Source: Bacteroides sp. CAG:545 (GTDB lineage: Bacteria > Bacteroidota > Bacteroidia > Bacteroidales > UBA932). From it: a stretch of DNA of 13,547 nt. How positions within the stretch are numbered: position 1 is the first letter of the stretch; each line of letters opens with the position of its first letter. This document shows, piece after piece, positions 1-6,335 of this stretch. Below the pieces are notes generated by a model. That model was not told the DNA's origin. It was given only the letters and a program-made list of their open reading frames with translations, and made no database searches. Both the position numbers and the translations under genes were made by a program. The stretch is from assembly GCA_000432515.1 (NCBI GenBank), contig HF996044.1, positions 47,946 through 61,492 on the forward strand, read 5' to 3'.

Positions 1-71
1 TCGCGTACTTTCCCTACATACTTGCCGACCTGGCCGGGAAAACTGAAGTCGGTTTTTACAATTGCGTCCAT
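1..71 (-). CDS. purC: SAICAR synthase PurC (N-terminal fragment, cut by window edge)
   Basis: Only the first 23 codons are visible, read leftward from an ATG at 71. They give a start like MDAIVKTDFSFPGQ followed by GKVR. This matches the usual N-terminus of Bacteroidota phosphoribosylaminoimidazole-succinocarboxamide synthase, where the TDF-FPGQ stretch precedes the ATP-binding loop. From family knowledge, PurC condenses CAIR with aspartate using ATP in cytosolic de novo purine synthesis. The gene lies 40 bases downstream of mtgA and has its own good promoter at 100-107, so it is probably transcribed separately as well as by read-through. The catalytic part lies outside the window, so the call rests on the N-terminal signature alone. 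Confidence 0.78.
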   Translation of the reverse strand, partial: MDAIVKTDFSFPGQVGKYVGKVR

Positions 72-99
72 TGTCAATATAAGTGTTTTATTAAGTCTC

Positions 100-128
100 C
101 AAATTTAGTCATTATTTCCGAGATGCAA
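100..128 (-). promoter_or_regulatory. purC promoter, Bacteroidota -33/-7 type
   Basis: On the minus strand a perfect -7 box TAAATTTG (100-107) is preceded, 18 bases upstream, by TTG (126-128) as the -33 element. This fits the Bacteroidota primary sigma-factor consensus of TTG then TAnnTTTG. Transcription should start near 93, giving a leader of about 20 bases before the purC ATG at 71. The -33 element lies inside the 3' end of mtgA. Confidence 0.6.
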
Positions 129-828
129 CCCATTCAGGATAAGAAAGCTTGGCTTCCAGACTCTGGATCATCGCAGCCCTGCCTCGCACATATCCGGAAG
201 GTGCTCCTGCATTGCGCTTCAGCGGATTGGGCAGACAGGCGGCGATCAGGCACGACTCCTGTCTGGTAAGTTTCGAGGCATTCTTGCGGAAGTGACATTC
301 AGCGGCAGCCTGGGCCCCATAGATGCCCCGCCCCATTTCAGCCACATTGAGATAGACCTCCATTATACGCCTCTTGCCCCAGATATTTTCAATGAGCACA
401 GTAAAATATGCCTCCAGGCCTTTTCTGACGAAGTTGCGGGAAGGTAGCAGGAACACATTCTTGGCTGTCTGCTGCGAAATCGTGCTCGCCCCACGCAGTT
501 TTTTTCCACGTTCATGGTCGTCTATCGCCTTGTTTATCTGCTTCCAGTCAAATCCGTTGTGGGTATCGAAAAGATTGTCTTCACTCGCTATCACGGCCCT
601 GGCCAGCTCCGGCGAGATCCTGTCGTAACTCACCCAGGTCTTGCGGGTATGGAACGACTTGTCATTCCGGTACTGCACCGAGCGCTGTATCATAAGCGGT
701 GTGACATAGACAGGTACCCATTTCAGCATAAGCACCCACAGCACAGTTATCACGACGAAGGCCACAGGAAGTTTTATGAACAAAAACCTCCATAACCTCC
801 CCCAGAATGTATGTTTCCTATTTTTCAT
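112..828 (-). CDS. mtgA: Monofunctional peptidoglycan glycosyltransferase MtgA (GT51)
   Basis: This 238-residue protein polymerises glycan strands from lipid II at the outer face of the inner membrane and lacks a penicillin-binding domain. One N-terminal membrane segment (about residues 15-38) follows a basic cytoplasmic tail. The GT51 motifs appear in order: ASEDNLF (81-87, with Glu83 as expected general base), RGASTISQQ (112-120), RKGLEA (135-140), KRRIMEVYLN (152-161, second acid Glu157) and GIYGAQAAA (168-176). The length is typical for MtgA. The ATG at 828 is preceded by a purine-rich GGAAGGCAAGG and overlaps the end of the upstream gene by 11 bases, so translational coupling with the 273-residue protein is likely. 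The TAA stop lies 40 bases before purC. Confidence 0.95.
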   Translation of the reverse strand: MKNRKHTFWGRLWRFLFIKLPVAFVVITVLWVLMLKWVPVYVTPLMIQRSVQYRNDKSFHTRKTWVSYDRISPELARAVIASEDNLFDTHNGFDWKQINKAIDDHERGKKLRGASTISQQTAKNVFLLPSRNFVRKGLEAYFTVLIENIWGKRRIMEVYLNVAEMGRGIYGAQAAAECHFRKNASKLTRQESCLIAACLPNPLKRNAGAPSGYVRGRAAMIQSLEAKLSYPEWVASRK

Positions 829-1639
829 CCTTGCCTTCCACTTTCAGCCTGTACTTTCTGCTGCCGAGATTAACGTGATACAGAGAGCCCTGCTGCCCCG
901 ACATATCGGAGGCCAATGCCTTGCGCTCCCAAGTCTTTTCATTGACCGAAAACAGCACACTCCCGCGCAGTCCCTCTTCCCTGAAACCGAGCCTGTCATA
1001 GACCTCTCCGTCAGTCCACTCAAGGTCCGCGTAACTCATGACGTCGTCAGGCCCGACGTCTCTCACGAAAGCCTTGAGCAGTTTTCCCATACCGCCCACG
1101 ACACGGACATCCGGCAATGATGCATAACGCACCCATTCATAGGACCTTACGACGCCTTCCTGCTTCTGCCATGTCCGGGCAGACGAGAAAGTGGCCACAG
1201 CCACAAGGAGCGTTCCTCCGAGAAAGAGTCCGTATCTGTATCGTGACGCAGCGTCCGAATACGTATGCCATTTCTTCAGGAATTCAGCCGCCTCGGGTCC
1301 GGTAATCCTGCGGGCGGAAGTGTTTCTGGCAAAGATTGACCTGAACCGGCCTATCTGGGCGAGCAGACGCGGTCTCATCATCTCAGGCCTTGCCCGCCAC
1401 ATATCCTCAGGAAGTATCACGACCTTAGTTTCGGGAAATGACGTCATCAGAAAATCAAGCGACAGGCGCACCAATGCATTGACACGGAAAGCCTCTTCGG
1501 CGGATCTGCTTCTCACCGGAACCGGCAGGACCAATGCTCTGTTTCCGCAGGCCAATGCCGTGAGCCCCTGAGGCGTCTCCAAGCGGGCCACCTCAGACCA
1601 TTCTGACAGAAATGCATTGACTTCCTCGACTAATTCCAT
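818..1639 (-). CDS. Unrecognised protein, possibly a nuclease-dead relative of phage homing-endonuclease-like proteins with a GNAT-like C-terminal half
   Basis: A 273-residue protein with no signal peptide that I cannot name. Residues 73-118 (VVILPEDMW, then RPRLLAQIG, then IFAR) resemble the end of a Vsr/homing-endonuclease-type domain, where E--W is followed by K-RI-N-L and K-I-ARK in phage proteins. Residues 120-220 resemble the domain that follows in such phage proteins: FLKKWHTYSDA, RYGLFLGGTLLVAVATF, YEWVRYAS, VVGGMGKLLKAF, SYADLEWTDG and YDRLGF. The YDRLGF end also recalls GNAT acetyltransferases. In the N-terminal half, the strand that should carry the nuclease acidic residue reads VLPVP (37-41), so any nuclease seems inactive. 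This homology comes from remembered patterns and is inference. The gene is divergent from umuD and overlaps mtgA by 11 bases. Its -7 box at 1644-1651 is so close to the ATG that the transcript may be nearly leaderless. No in-frame Met occurs before residue 65, which supports the 1639 start. Confidence 0.7.
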   Translation of the reverse strand: MELVEEVNAFLSEWSEVARLETPQGLTALACGNRALVLPVPVRSRSAEEAFRVNALVRLSLDFLMTSFPETKVVILPEDMWRARPEMMRPRLLAQIGRFRSIFARNTSARRITGPEAAEFLKKWHTYSDAASRYRYGLFLGGTLLVAVATFSSARTWQKQEGVVRSYEWVRYASLPDVRVVGGMGKLLKAFVRDVGPDDVMSYADLEWTDGEVYDRLGFREEGLRGSVLFSVNEKTWERKALASDMSGQQGSLYHVNLGSRKYRLKVEGKDEK

Positions 1640-1643
1640 ACCG

Positions 1644-1651
1644 CAAAATTA
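1644..1651 (-). promoter_or_regulatory. -7 box for the 273-residue gene
   Basis: The minus strand reads TAATTTTG, a perfect TAnnTTTG, ending only four bases before the ATG at 1639. TCTG about 20 bases further upstream could be a degenerate -33. Transcription would start at or just inside the start codon, which implies a leaderless or very short-leader mRNA. Confidence 0.5.
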
Positions 1652-1663
1652 GAAAAATAATAG

Positions 1664-1671
1664 TAACTTCG
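1664..1671 (+). promoter_or_regulatory. Probable -7 box for umuD
   Basis: TAACTTCG matches TAnnTTTG at five of the six fixed positions and lies 17 bases before the umuD ATG at 1689. There is no clear TTG at -33, which may mean a weak or activator-dependent promoter. It lies about 12 bases from the oppositely oriented -7 box at 1644-1651, so the two promoters probably compete for polymerase. Confidence 0.4.
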
Positions 1672-1688
1672 CAGAAGAATTTTACCCA

Positions 1689-2192
1689 ATGGACATCGAC
1701 GTAGAAAAAAATGGTCTGCCCCCGATGGCGGAAGACGGCATTCACGCAGGTTTTCCTTCTCCGGCACAGGACTACATGAACAAATGCATTGACCTGAATG
1801 CCGAACTCGTAAGGCATCCGGCCGCGACATTCTATGGCCGCGTGGTGGGTGACTCGATGATTGACGCAGGAGTGGAAGAAGGCGATATCCTCGTGATAGA
1901 CAAGGCGTTGAATGCGCAGGAAGGCGACATGGCGGTCTGCTTCATCGACGGGGAATTCACATTGAAATACATATCTTTCTCCGATCCCGAGAAGGTGGGC
2001 GAAGGCAAGAGCGTCAATGCCCCGAAACCCGGCGTTTCCTACCGTATCCTCCAGCAGGTCAACGAGATGTGGCTGCTTCCGGCAAACAAGTCATACAAGC
2101 CGATTCACGTTACAGAAAGCAACGACTTCACGGTCTGGGGAGTCGTCACATACATCATAAAGAAAATCCACAACCGACAGAAACACGTCTAG
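1689..2192 (+). CDS. umuD: UmuD-like S24 autopeptidase, orphan (no umuC adjacent)
   Basis: This 167-residue protein lacks the N-terminal DNA-binding domain of LexA, so it is UmuD-like. The self-cleavage site is Ala20-Gly21 in HAGFPSPAQDYM. The catalytic Ser56 lies in GDSM and the catalytic Lys93 in FTLKY. The spacings (cleavage glycine to Ser 35, Ser to Lys 37) equal those of E. coli UmuD (Gly25, Ser60, Lys97). The end LLPANKSYKPI then VWGVVTYIIKKI is typical. By family knowledge, RecA filaments trigger self-cleavage and the product joins UmuC as DNA polymerase V. Two things are odd. No umuC follows, because the next gene is convergent recX. There are also about 38 residues between Lys93 and the LLP motif instead of about 12, an insertion of about 26. 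The stop codon overlaps the recX stop in the same CTAG. Confidence 0.88.
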   Translation: MDIDVEKNGLPPMAEDGIHAGFPSPAQDYMNKCIDLNAELVRHPAATFYGRVVGDSMIDAGVEEGDILVIDKALNAQEGDMAVCFIDGEFTLKYISFSDPEKVGEGKSVNAPKPGVSYRILQQVNEMWLLPANKSYKPIHVTESNDFTVWGVVTYIIKKIHNRQKHV

Positions 2193-2659
2193 TCCTCTTT
2201 CGAAAGCAATCTGTCCACGGCCGATTTCACCTCATCATAGCCATAGCCGCGCCCGAGCGCAAACCTGAGCAGCTTCACCCGTCGCTGAGGATCTGAAGAA
2301 AGAGTGCGCAGTTTCGCGGCCAGAACAGAATCCAGCTTATTTGCAGCCGCATCAGTGTCAATGTCTTCCAGCGCTTCTGCAATCGTCTGCCTGTCAATGC
2401 CTTTGCCCGTCAATGCAAAGGATATTTTCTGCACTCCCCAGCCTGACAGTGAAGACTTTTCACGTGCAAACGCGGATGCGTAACGCAAATCGTCCACGAA
2501 CTTGTCCGCCACCAGCGAAGCGACAATCCTTTCCGCCGCTTCCTCATCCCCATCCAGCGCTTTAAGTGCCTTGGCGCGCATATCCCGGCTGCAGCATTCA
2601 CTCCGCGAGCACCTTGCCTGAAGCGTATTCAATACCCTCAGATATTTCCCCTCATCCAT
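2189..2659 (-). CDS. recX: RecA regulator RecX
   Basis: This 156-residue, mostly helical protein has the RecX core DKFVDDLRYASAF (52-64), GWGVQKISFALTGKGI (73-88), and the C-terminal repeat containing RRVKLLRFALGRGYGYDEV (126-144). By family knowledge RecX binds in the groove of the RecA filament and caps or destabilises it, limiting strand exchange and SOS signalling. Length is normal. It is the last gene of the leftward rlmN-patatin-recX set, starting 13 bases after the patatin stop. recA itself is transcribed away from the other end of this set. The ATG at 2659 is the first in frame. The end converges on umuD with a 4-base overlap. Confidence 0.92.
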   Translation of the reverse strand: MDEGKYLRVLNTLQARCSRSECCSRDMRAKALKALDGDEEAAERIVASLVADKFVDDLRYASAFAREKSSLSGWGVQKISFALTGKGIDRQTIAEALEDIDTDAAANKLDSVLAAKLRTLSSDPQRRVKLLRFALGRGYGYDEVKSAVDRLLSKED

Positions 2660-2672
2660 CGCCTTGCAGATT

Positions 2673-5099
2673 TTAGAAATACAGACCGATATTCAGATAC
2701 ATTCCTGTCTTGTAATGCCTTGAAGCCCAATGCAGATCAAGTTCGACAGGACCGATTATGGAATCGTACGAGTACTTGAGGCCGGCGCCTACCACACCGT
2801 AGGTCTTGTCCACATCTCCGAAATCAGAAAGGTCGGACACTGACACGGCGTAGTTCAGCATGGCCGTAAGATAGTTGTTCTTGAACAGTTTGAAGCGGAA
2901 GTCAGTGCGGGCAATCGCCAGGAAATTTGACATTGCAGTAGCGTAATTGATTCCGGCGAATGTCATCTGCTGGTCCAGATATCTGCCAGGTATCGCTCCG
3001 CCCATAACATTAAGATATGGCAGAGACGGATTTCCACCGAACACATATCGTGCTGAAAATGACGGTATTACAGCCAACGAACCGCGCGTCTGGCCTACAG
3101 TCTTGAAATCAAGAGTCAGAGCATGGAATGGAGTGATGTGCCGTTTCAAGCCCTTGAACACATACTCGTATCCTAAGCCGAAAGTAAAGCCGCTGGTCGG
3201 GAAATACCCGTCATTGAACGTATCCGCACGCAAATTTCCATAGATGGAGAGGAAACTGTTGGTAAGGTTTCCGAAGTCGTAATCACCATTGACCTTGTCG
3301 GTCATCGCGGAGTTCAACTTGAAATAGTTGTTCCTGAGTCCGGCACGCACGTCGAACTTGCGCAAGCGGATATTGGAAAGATACAGTTCTTCCCGAATAT
3401 TGAAATACGCCACCTTGTAGTCGCTCGTGCCAAGTTTGAACTGGTTTCTGTCAGTCCATTTCAGTGATGCGTCGAAATTGATGGTAGGGCCTCTGGAGCC
3501 TGCCAGGTAGAAATGTGCCTTGGCATAAGGGTTCGTGCCCACCTTTGCAGTAAAGTCGAATGCAGGGCCTTGAAGTTTGTGGACACTGAGTCCGAAATTC
3601 AGCAACACGGACACGATTTCCTCTGTATCGAAACGCCCTCCGATACCGAACTGGTGAATCGGACCGCGTTTGCAATTGATTATCAAATCATAAGGCTCTT
3701 CGCTTCCGAGCAGTTCATAAGTGACATAGTCGAAACCGTCGGTTCCGTAAATCGTCGCCACAGCGTCCTCTATGGCGTCTTTGCTGATGGCCACATTCGG
3801 ATTGATGCCTATTTTCCGCTGAAGATACTTGGACTCCTTGTCGGTGACGCCATGAATCTCCACTCTGGAAATCCTCACCGGCTCAGTATTTATATCTATG
3901 GCCTTGCGGTTCCTCAGCTCAGTCTTTCCCGGGCCGATAATCCGCTTAAGGCTGTCCAACGCAACTTTCTGAGCAGCAGCCGCTTCCCTTCCACGCTGAA
4001 TAATCGTGGCAACGCTCTTGTCGTCAAAGCTCATCATATTGAACTCGTCCAGTCTCGGACGTATCGTCACATCCGGAATGGAGACATTGCTTTCATAGGA
4101 CTGGCGGCCGAGCATGTCCACGCCCTGGGAGATGATGTCACCGAGGTTGTTCAACTGGGTATAGTCCCTGAAGCCGGAGGACAGGTCCACGCCGATGATG
4201 ATGTCCGCACCCATTTCCTTGGCAATGTCGGTCGGATAGTTGTCCCTCATACCTCCGTCCACGAGCACCATTCCGTCCACTTTCACCGGAGCGAACACTC
4301 CCGGAATGGACATCGTCGAACGCAATGCCGTGTTCAACTTGCCGTCATACCAGATCTTAGGCTTGGCTGTCACCATCTCGGTCGCCACACAGACGAACGG
4401 AATCGGCAAGTCCATGAAGTCCATATTGTCCTGGTAACCGACTGTCAATGAACTGAATATATTGTTCACATTCTGTCCGAACGCAAATCCTGACGGCAGA
4501 CTGCCCAGAAGATTGTCCCTCACCTGCCTTGTCGCGTCTTCATTGTCGTTGGCACCGAAATGCATCTTCTTGTATTTCTTTTCCGCGCCGGCATATTGGA
4601 TATCCTGTTCCAGCTTGTTCGCATACGTTTTCTTCGAGTAATAGAACGGGAACGACAGGAGAATCTTCTCCTTGTATTTCGTTGTATTGTAGGATATGTA
4701 CTTTCGTGGAATCCTGTCGGTAAGCGCCACGTCCCAGTCAAACGAGCGCACGAGCGAATCCATCTGCTCAGGTGAATAGCCGAGCGAATACAACGAACCT
4801 ATAAGTCCGCCCATACTCGTACCCAAAACCACGTCCACAGGAATCTGCAGCGAGTCCAGATACTCGATCACGCCGATATGAGAAACACCTTTGGCCCCGC
4901 CTCCGCTGAGGACCAGCGCCACAGTCGGACGCTTTTCCCTTATCTTCGACAGGTACGCCTGCAGATCCTTCATTGACAGGGAATCCTTTTCAGGATCCAC
5001 TCCGATGCCCGGCTGGGCATAAGCCTCCTGTGCCAACATCGTGATTGACAGCAGGATACTGACCAATGTCAGCAGATATCCAGTAGCAGTGTTCTTCAT
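2673..5099 (-). CDS. Outer-membrane patatin-like phospholipase with POTRA and beta-barrel (PlpD-like)
   Basis: An 808-residue secreted protein. Residues 1-29 are a signal peptide ending near AYAQ. Residues 58-305 are a patatin lipase domain with oxyanion loop SGGGAKG (65-71), nucleophile Ser95 in GTSMG, and Asp281 in DGG, which completes the Ser-Asp dyad. Residues of about 404-478 look like one POTRA domain (ISRVEIHGV opening). Residues of about 480-808 are a strand-rich Omp85/BamA-type barrel ending in aromatic LNIGLYF, as barrel-assembly signals do. By family knowledge this is the type V(d) layout, where the lipase acts on phospholipid at or outside the outer membrane. The gene follows rlmN and precedes recX. 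A TTG at 5117 overlaps the rlmN stop and would add six residues (MIKLKI), but I chose the ATG at 5099 because it starts a better signal peptide. Confidence 0.93.
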   Translation of the reverse strand: MKNTATGYLLTLVSILLSITMLAQEAYAQPGIGVDPEKDSLSMKDLQAYLSKIREKRPTVALVLSGGGAKGVSHIGVIEYLDSLQIPVDVVLGTSMGGLIGSLYSLGYSPEQMDSLVRSFDWDVALTDRIPRKYISYNTTKYKEKILLSFPFYYSKKTYANKLEQDIQYAGAEKKYKKMHFGANDNEDATRQVRDNLLGSLPSGFAFGQNVNNIFSSLTVGYQDNMDFMDLPIPFVCVATEMVTAKPKIWYDGKLNTALRSTMSIPGVFAPVKVDGMVLVDGGMRDNYPTDIAKEMGADIIIGVDLSSGFRDYTQLNNLGDIISQGVDMLGRQSYESNVSIPDVTIRPRLDEFNMMSFDDKSVATIIQRGREAAAAQKVALDSLKRIIGPGKTELRNRKAIDINTEPVRISRVEIHGVTDKESKYLQRKIGINPNVAISKDAIEDAVATIYGTDGFDYVTYELLGSEEPYDLIINCKRGPIHQFGIGGRFDTEEIVSVLLNFGLSVHKLQGPAFDFTAKVGTNPYAKAHFYLAGSRGPTINFDASLKWTDRNQFKLGTSDYKVAYFNIREELYLSNIRLRKFDVRAGLRNNYFKLNSAMTDKVNGDYDFGNLTNSFLSIYGNLRADTFNDGYFPTSGFTFGLGYEYVFKGLKRHITPFHALTLDFKTVGQTRGSLAVIPSFSARYVFGGNPSLPYLNVMGGAIPGRYLDQQMTFAGINYATAMSNFLAIARTDFRFKLFKNNYLTAMLNYAVSVSDLSDFGDVDKTYGVVGAGLKYSYDSIIGPVELDLHWASRHYKTGMYLNIGLYF

Positions 5100-5113
5100 A
5101 ATCTTCAGCTTTA

Positions 5114-6202
5114 TCAAGTTTTGTGACGGCCTGCAAGCATTCCGCAGGCAGCGAAAATATCTTCACCTCTTGATGCCCTGACAGTGGCAGTGATACCGGC
5201 CTTGTTCAGCCTGTCACGGAATACTGTCATCACCCCGTCCGACGATGACTGATACGGAAAATCAGGTATCTTGTGGAAACGGATGAGGTTCACCCTACAT
5301 TCGAGTCCGGACAACAGCCTTATGATGGCATCACAATGACGTTTGTCATCATTGAACCCGTCGAACATCGTGTATTCGAAACTTACGCGCCTCTGTCCCG
5401 TGAAGTCATACTGTCTTATCAGGCCAATCACTTCTTTTATGTCATATGAACGCTGGACCGGCATCAGTTCCCCACGCTCATCCGGAAACGCATCATGCAT
5501 ACTGATGGCAAGATGGCAGCGTGTCTCATCCAGATAGCGCTTAAGCGTAGGCAAAACACCTATAGATGAGAGAGTTATACGCTTTGGACTCCATCCGAAG
5601 CCCCAGTCTGCTGTCAGCACATCTATCGCCCTCTTCACATTGTCATAGTTGTCCAGCGGCTCGCCCATTCCCATGAACACGGTTCCGGTAAGCTGCTCAG
5701 CCTCATCCACCGATACGAACTGCGAGAGTATGTCGGCCGCGGAAAGGTTCCCGTGGAAGCCCTGTCTGCCGGTCATGCAGAACTTGCAGCCCATCTTGCA
5801 GCCTGCCTGAGAGGAGACGCACAATGTCCTCCTGTCCAGTTCAGGAATCATCACCGCTTCAATGCTGCTGGACTCTACCGTCCCCGCATTCTCAGTCTCT
5901 ATCCGGTTCAATCCTCCCAGCAGGGAGCAGGTTACGGGGAAAAGGTACTTCTTGGTGCCGTCCACTGACTCCATGCACTCTGAATATGCCACGGCACCTG
6001 TTTCATAAGATTCCGCAAGACGTTCCCTGCCTGCCTTCGAGAGATTCGTCATCTCGTCAATGCTCTTCACCTTCTTCTTGTAAAGCCACTGCGCTATCTG
6101 TCCGCCCGCATAAGACGGCAGACCGCATTTGACTGCAATTTCCTTCAACTCCTCCGGAGTCTTGCCTAAAAGCTTGTATTTTATATCTTTCCCGTTCATC
6201 AT
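5114..6202 (-). CDS. rlmN: 23S rRNA A2503 / tRNA A37 methyltransferase RlmN (radical SAM)
   Basis: This enzyme adds a C2-methyl group to 23S rRNA A2503 and certain tRNA A37 residues. In numbering from the ATG at 6202 (362 residues), the iron-sulfur motif CKMGCKFC lies near 135-142. The preceding LCVSSQAGC carries the first reactive Cys (near 128), and the methyl-carrying Cys lies in FAACGM (near 353). MGMGEPLDNYDNV is the SAM-binding GEP motif. The N-terminal KLLGKTPEELK is typical. An upstream ATG at 6235 would give 373 residues, but the -7 box at 6239-6246 puts the transcript start at about that codon, so I prefer the tandem ATGs at 6202/6199. Between KYLF and EAVMIP there are about 26 residues where relatives usually have about 8-11, an unusual insertion. 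The gene diverges from recA and heads the patatin-recX set. Confidence 0.95.
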   Translation of the reverse strand: MMNGKDIKYKLLGKTPEELKEIAVKCGLPSYAGGQIAQWLYKKKVKSIDEMTNLSKAGRERLAESYETGAVAYSECMESVDGTKKYLFPVTCSLLGGLNRIETENAGTVESSSIEAVMIPELDRRTLCVSSQAGCKMGCKFCMTGRQGFHGNLSAADILSQFVSVDEAEQLTGTVFMGMGEPLDNYDNVKRAIDVLTADWGFGWSPKRITLSSIGVLPTLKRYLDETRCHLAISMHDAFPDERGELMPVQRSYDIKEVIGLIRQYDFTGQRRVSFEYTMFDGFNDDKRHCDAIIRLLSGLECRVNLIRFHKIPDFPYQSSSDGVMTVFRDRLNKAGITATVRASRGEDIFAACGMLAGRHKT

Positions 6203-6238
6203 AAAATTCATTGTTCCACAAGTCAATGTGGGCATCTA

Positions 6239-6246
6239 CAAATTTA
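6239..6246 (-). promoter_or_regulatory. -7 box for rlmN-patatin-recX
   Basis: The minus strand reads TAAATTTG, a perfect TAnnTTTG. Transcription should start near 6232-6233, inside the most upstream possible rlmN ATG (6235), leaving a leader of about 30 bases to the ATGs at 6202/6199. No clear -33 TTG is seen. Confidence 0.5.
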
Positions 6247-6280
6247 GTTAATTTTTCATTTCCGTTTGCGTTGATTTTTC

Positions 6281-6288
6281 TATCTTTG
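6281..6288 (+). promoter_or_regulatory. -7 box of the recA promoter
   Basis: TATCTTTG is a perfect TAnnTTTG element. The expected transcript start is near 6294, giving a recA leader of about 40 bases. The region upstream is T-rich, but no TTG sits at the usual 19-21 base spacing; TTTG at 6265-6268 is too close. The start would coincide with the left arm of the inverted repeat at 6294-6313. Confidence 0.6.
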
Positions 6289-6293
6289 TAGAG

Positions 6294-6313
6294 AATGCGG
6301 GCGAATCCGCATT
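6294..6313 (+). promoter_or_regulatory. Perfect inverted repeat at the 5' end of the recA leader
   Basis: AATGCGG (6294-6300), a 6-base spacer GCGAAT and CCGCATT (6307-6313) form a perfect 7-bp dyad. It starts about six bases after the recA -7 box, so it would sit at the extreme 5' end of the mRNA. It could be an mRNA-stabilising 5' stem-loop, or a DNA operator for a repressor just downstream of the start site. It is not followed by a T-run, so it is not a terminator. No regulator is identified. Confidence 0.5.
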
Positions 6314-6335
6314 ATAGAACAAAAATTTATACATT

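Noticed and set aside
1689..2192. LexA instead of UmuD
   Set aside because: There is no N-terminal winged-helix domain, the cleavage site is only 20 residues from the start, and the core spacing equals that of UmuD.
3513..4451. 312-codon open frame on the plus strand
   Set aside because: It lies wholly antisense to the well-supported patatin domain and has no recognisable motif. It is a codon-bias shadow.
5100..5117. TTG at 5117 as the patatin-protein start, overlapping the rlmN stop
   Set aside because: It is possible, since overlap can couple translation, but the ATG at 5099 begins a normal signal peptide and needs no rare start codon.
6203..6235. ATG at 6235 as the rlmN start
   Set aside because: The perfect -7 box at 6239-6246 would place the transcript start at this codon, and homologues begin close to the LLGKT motif, fitting 6202/6199.
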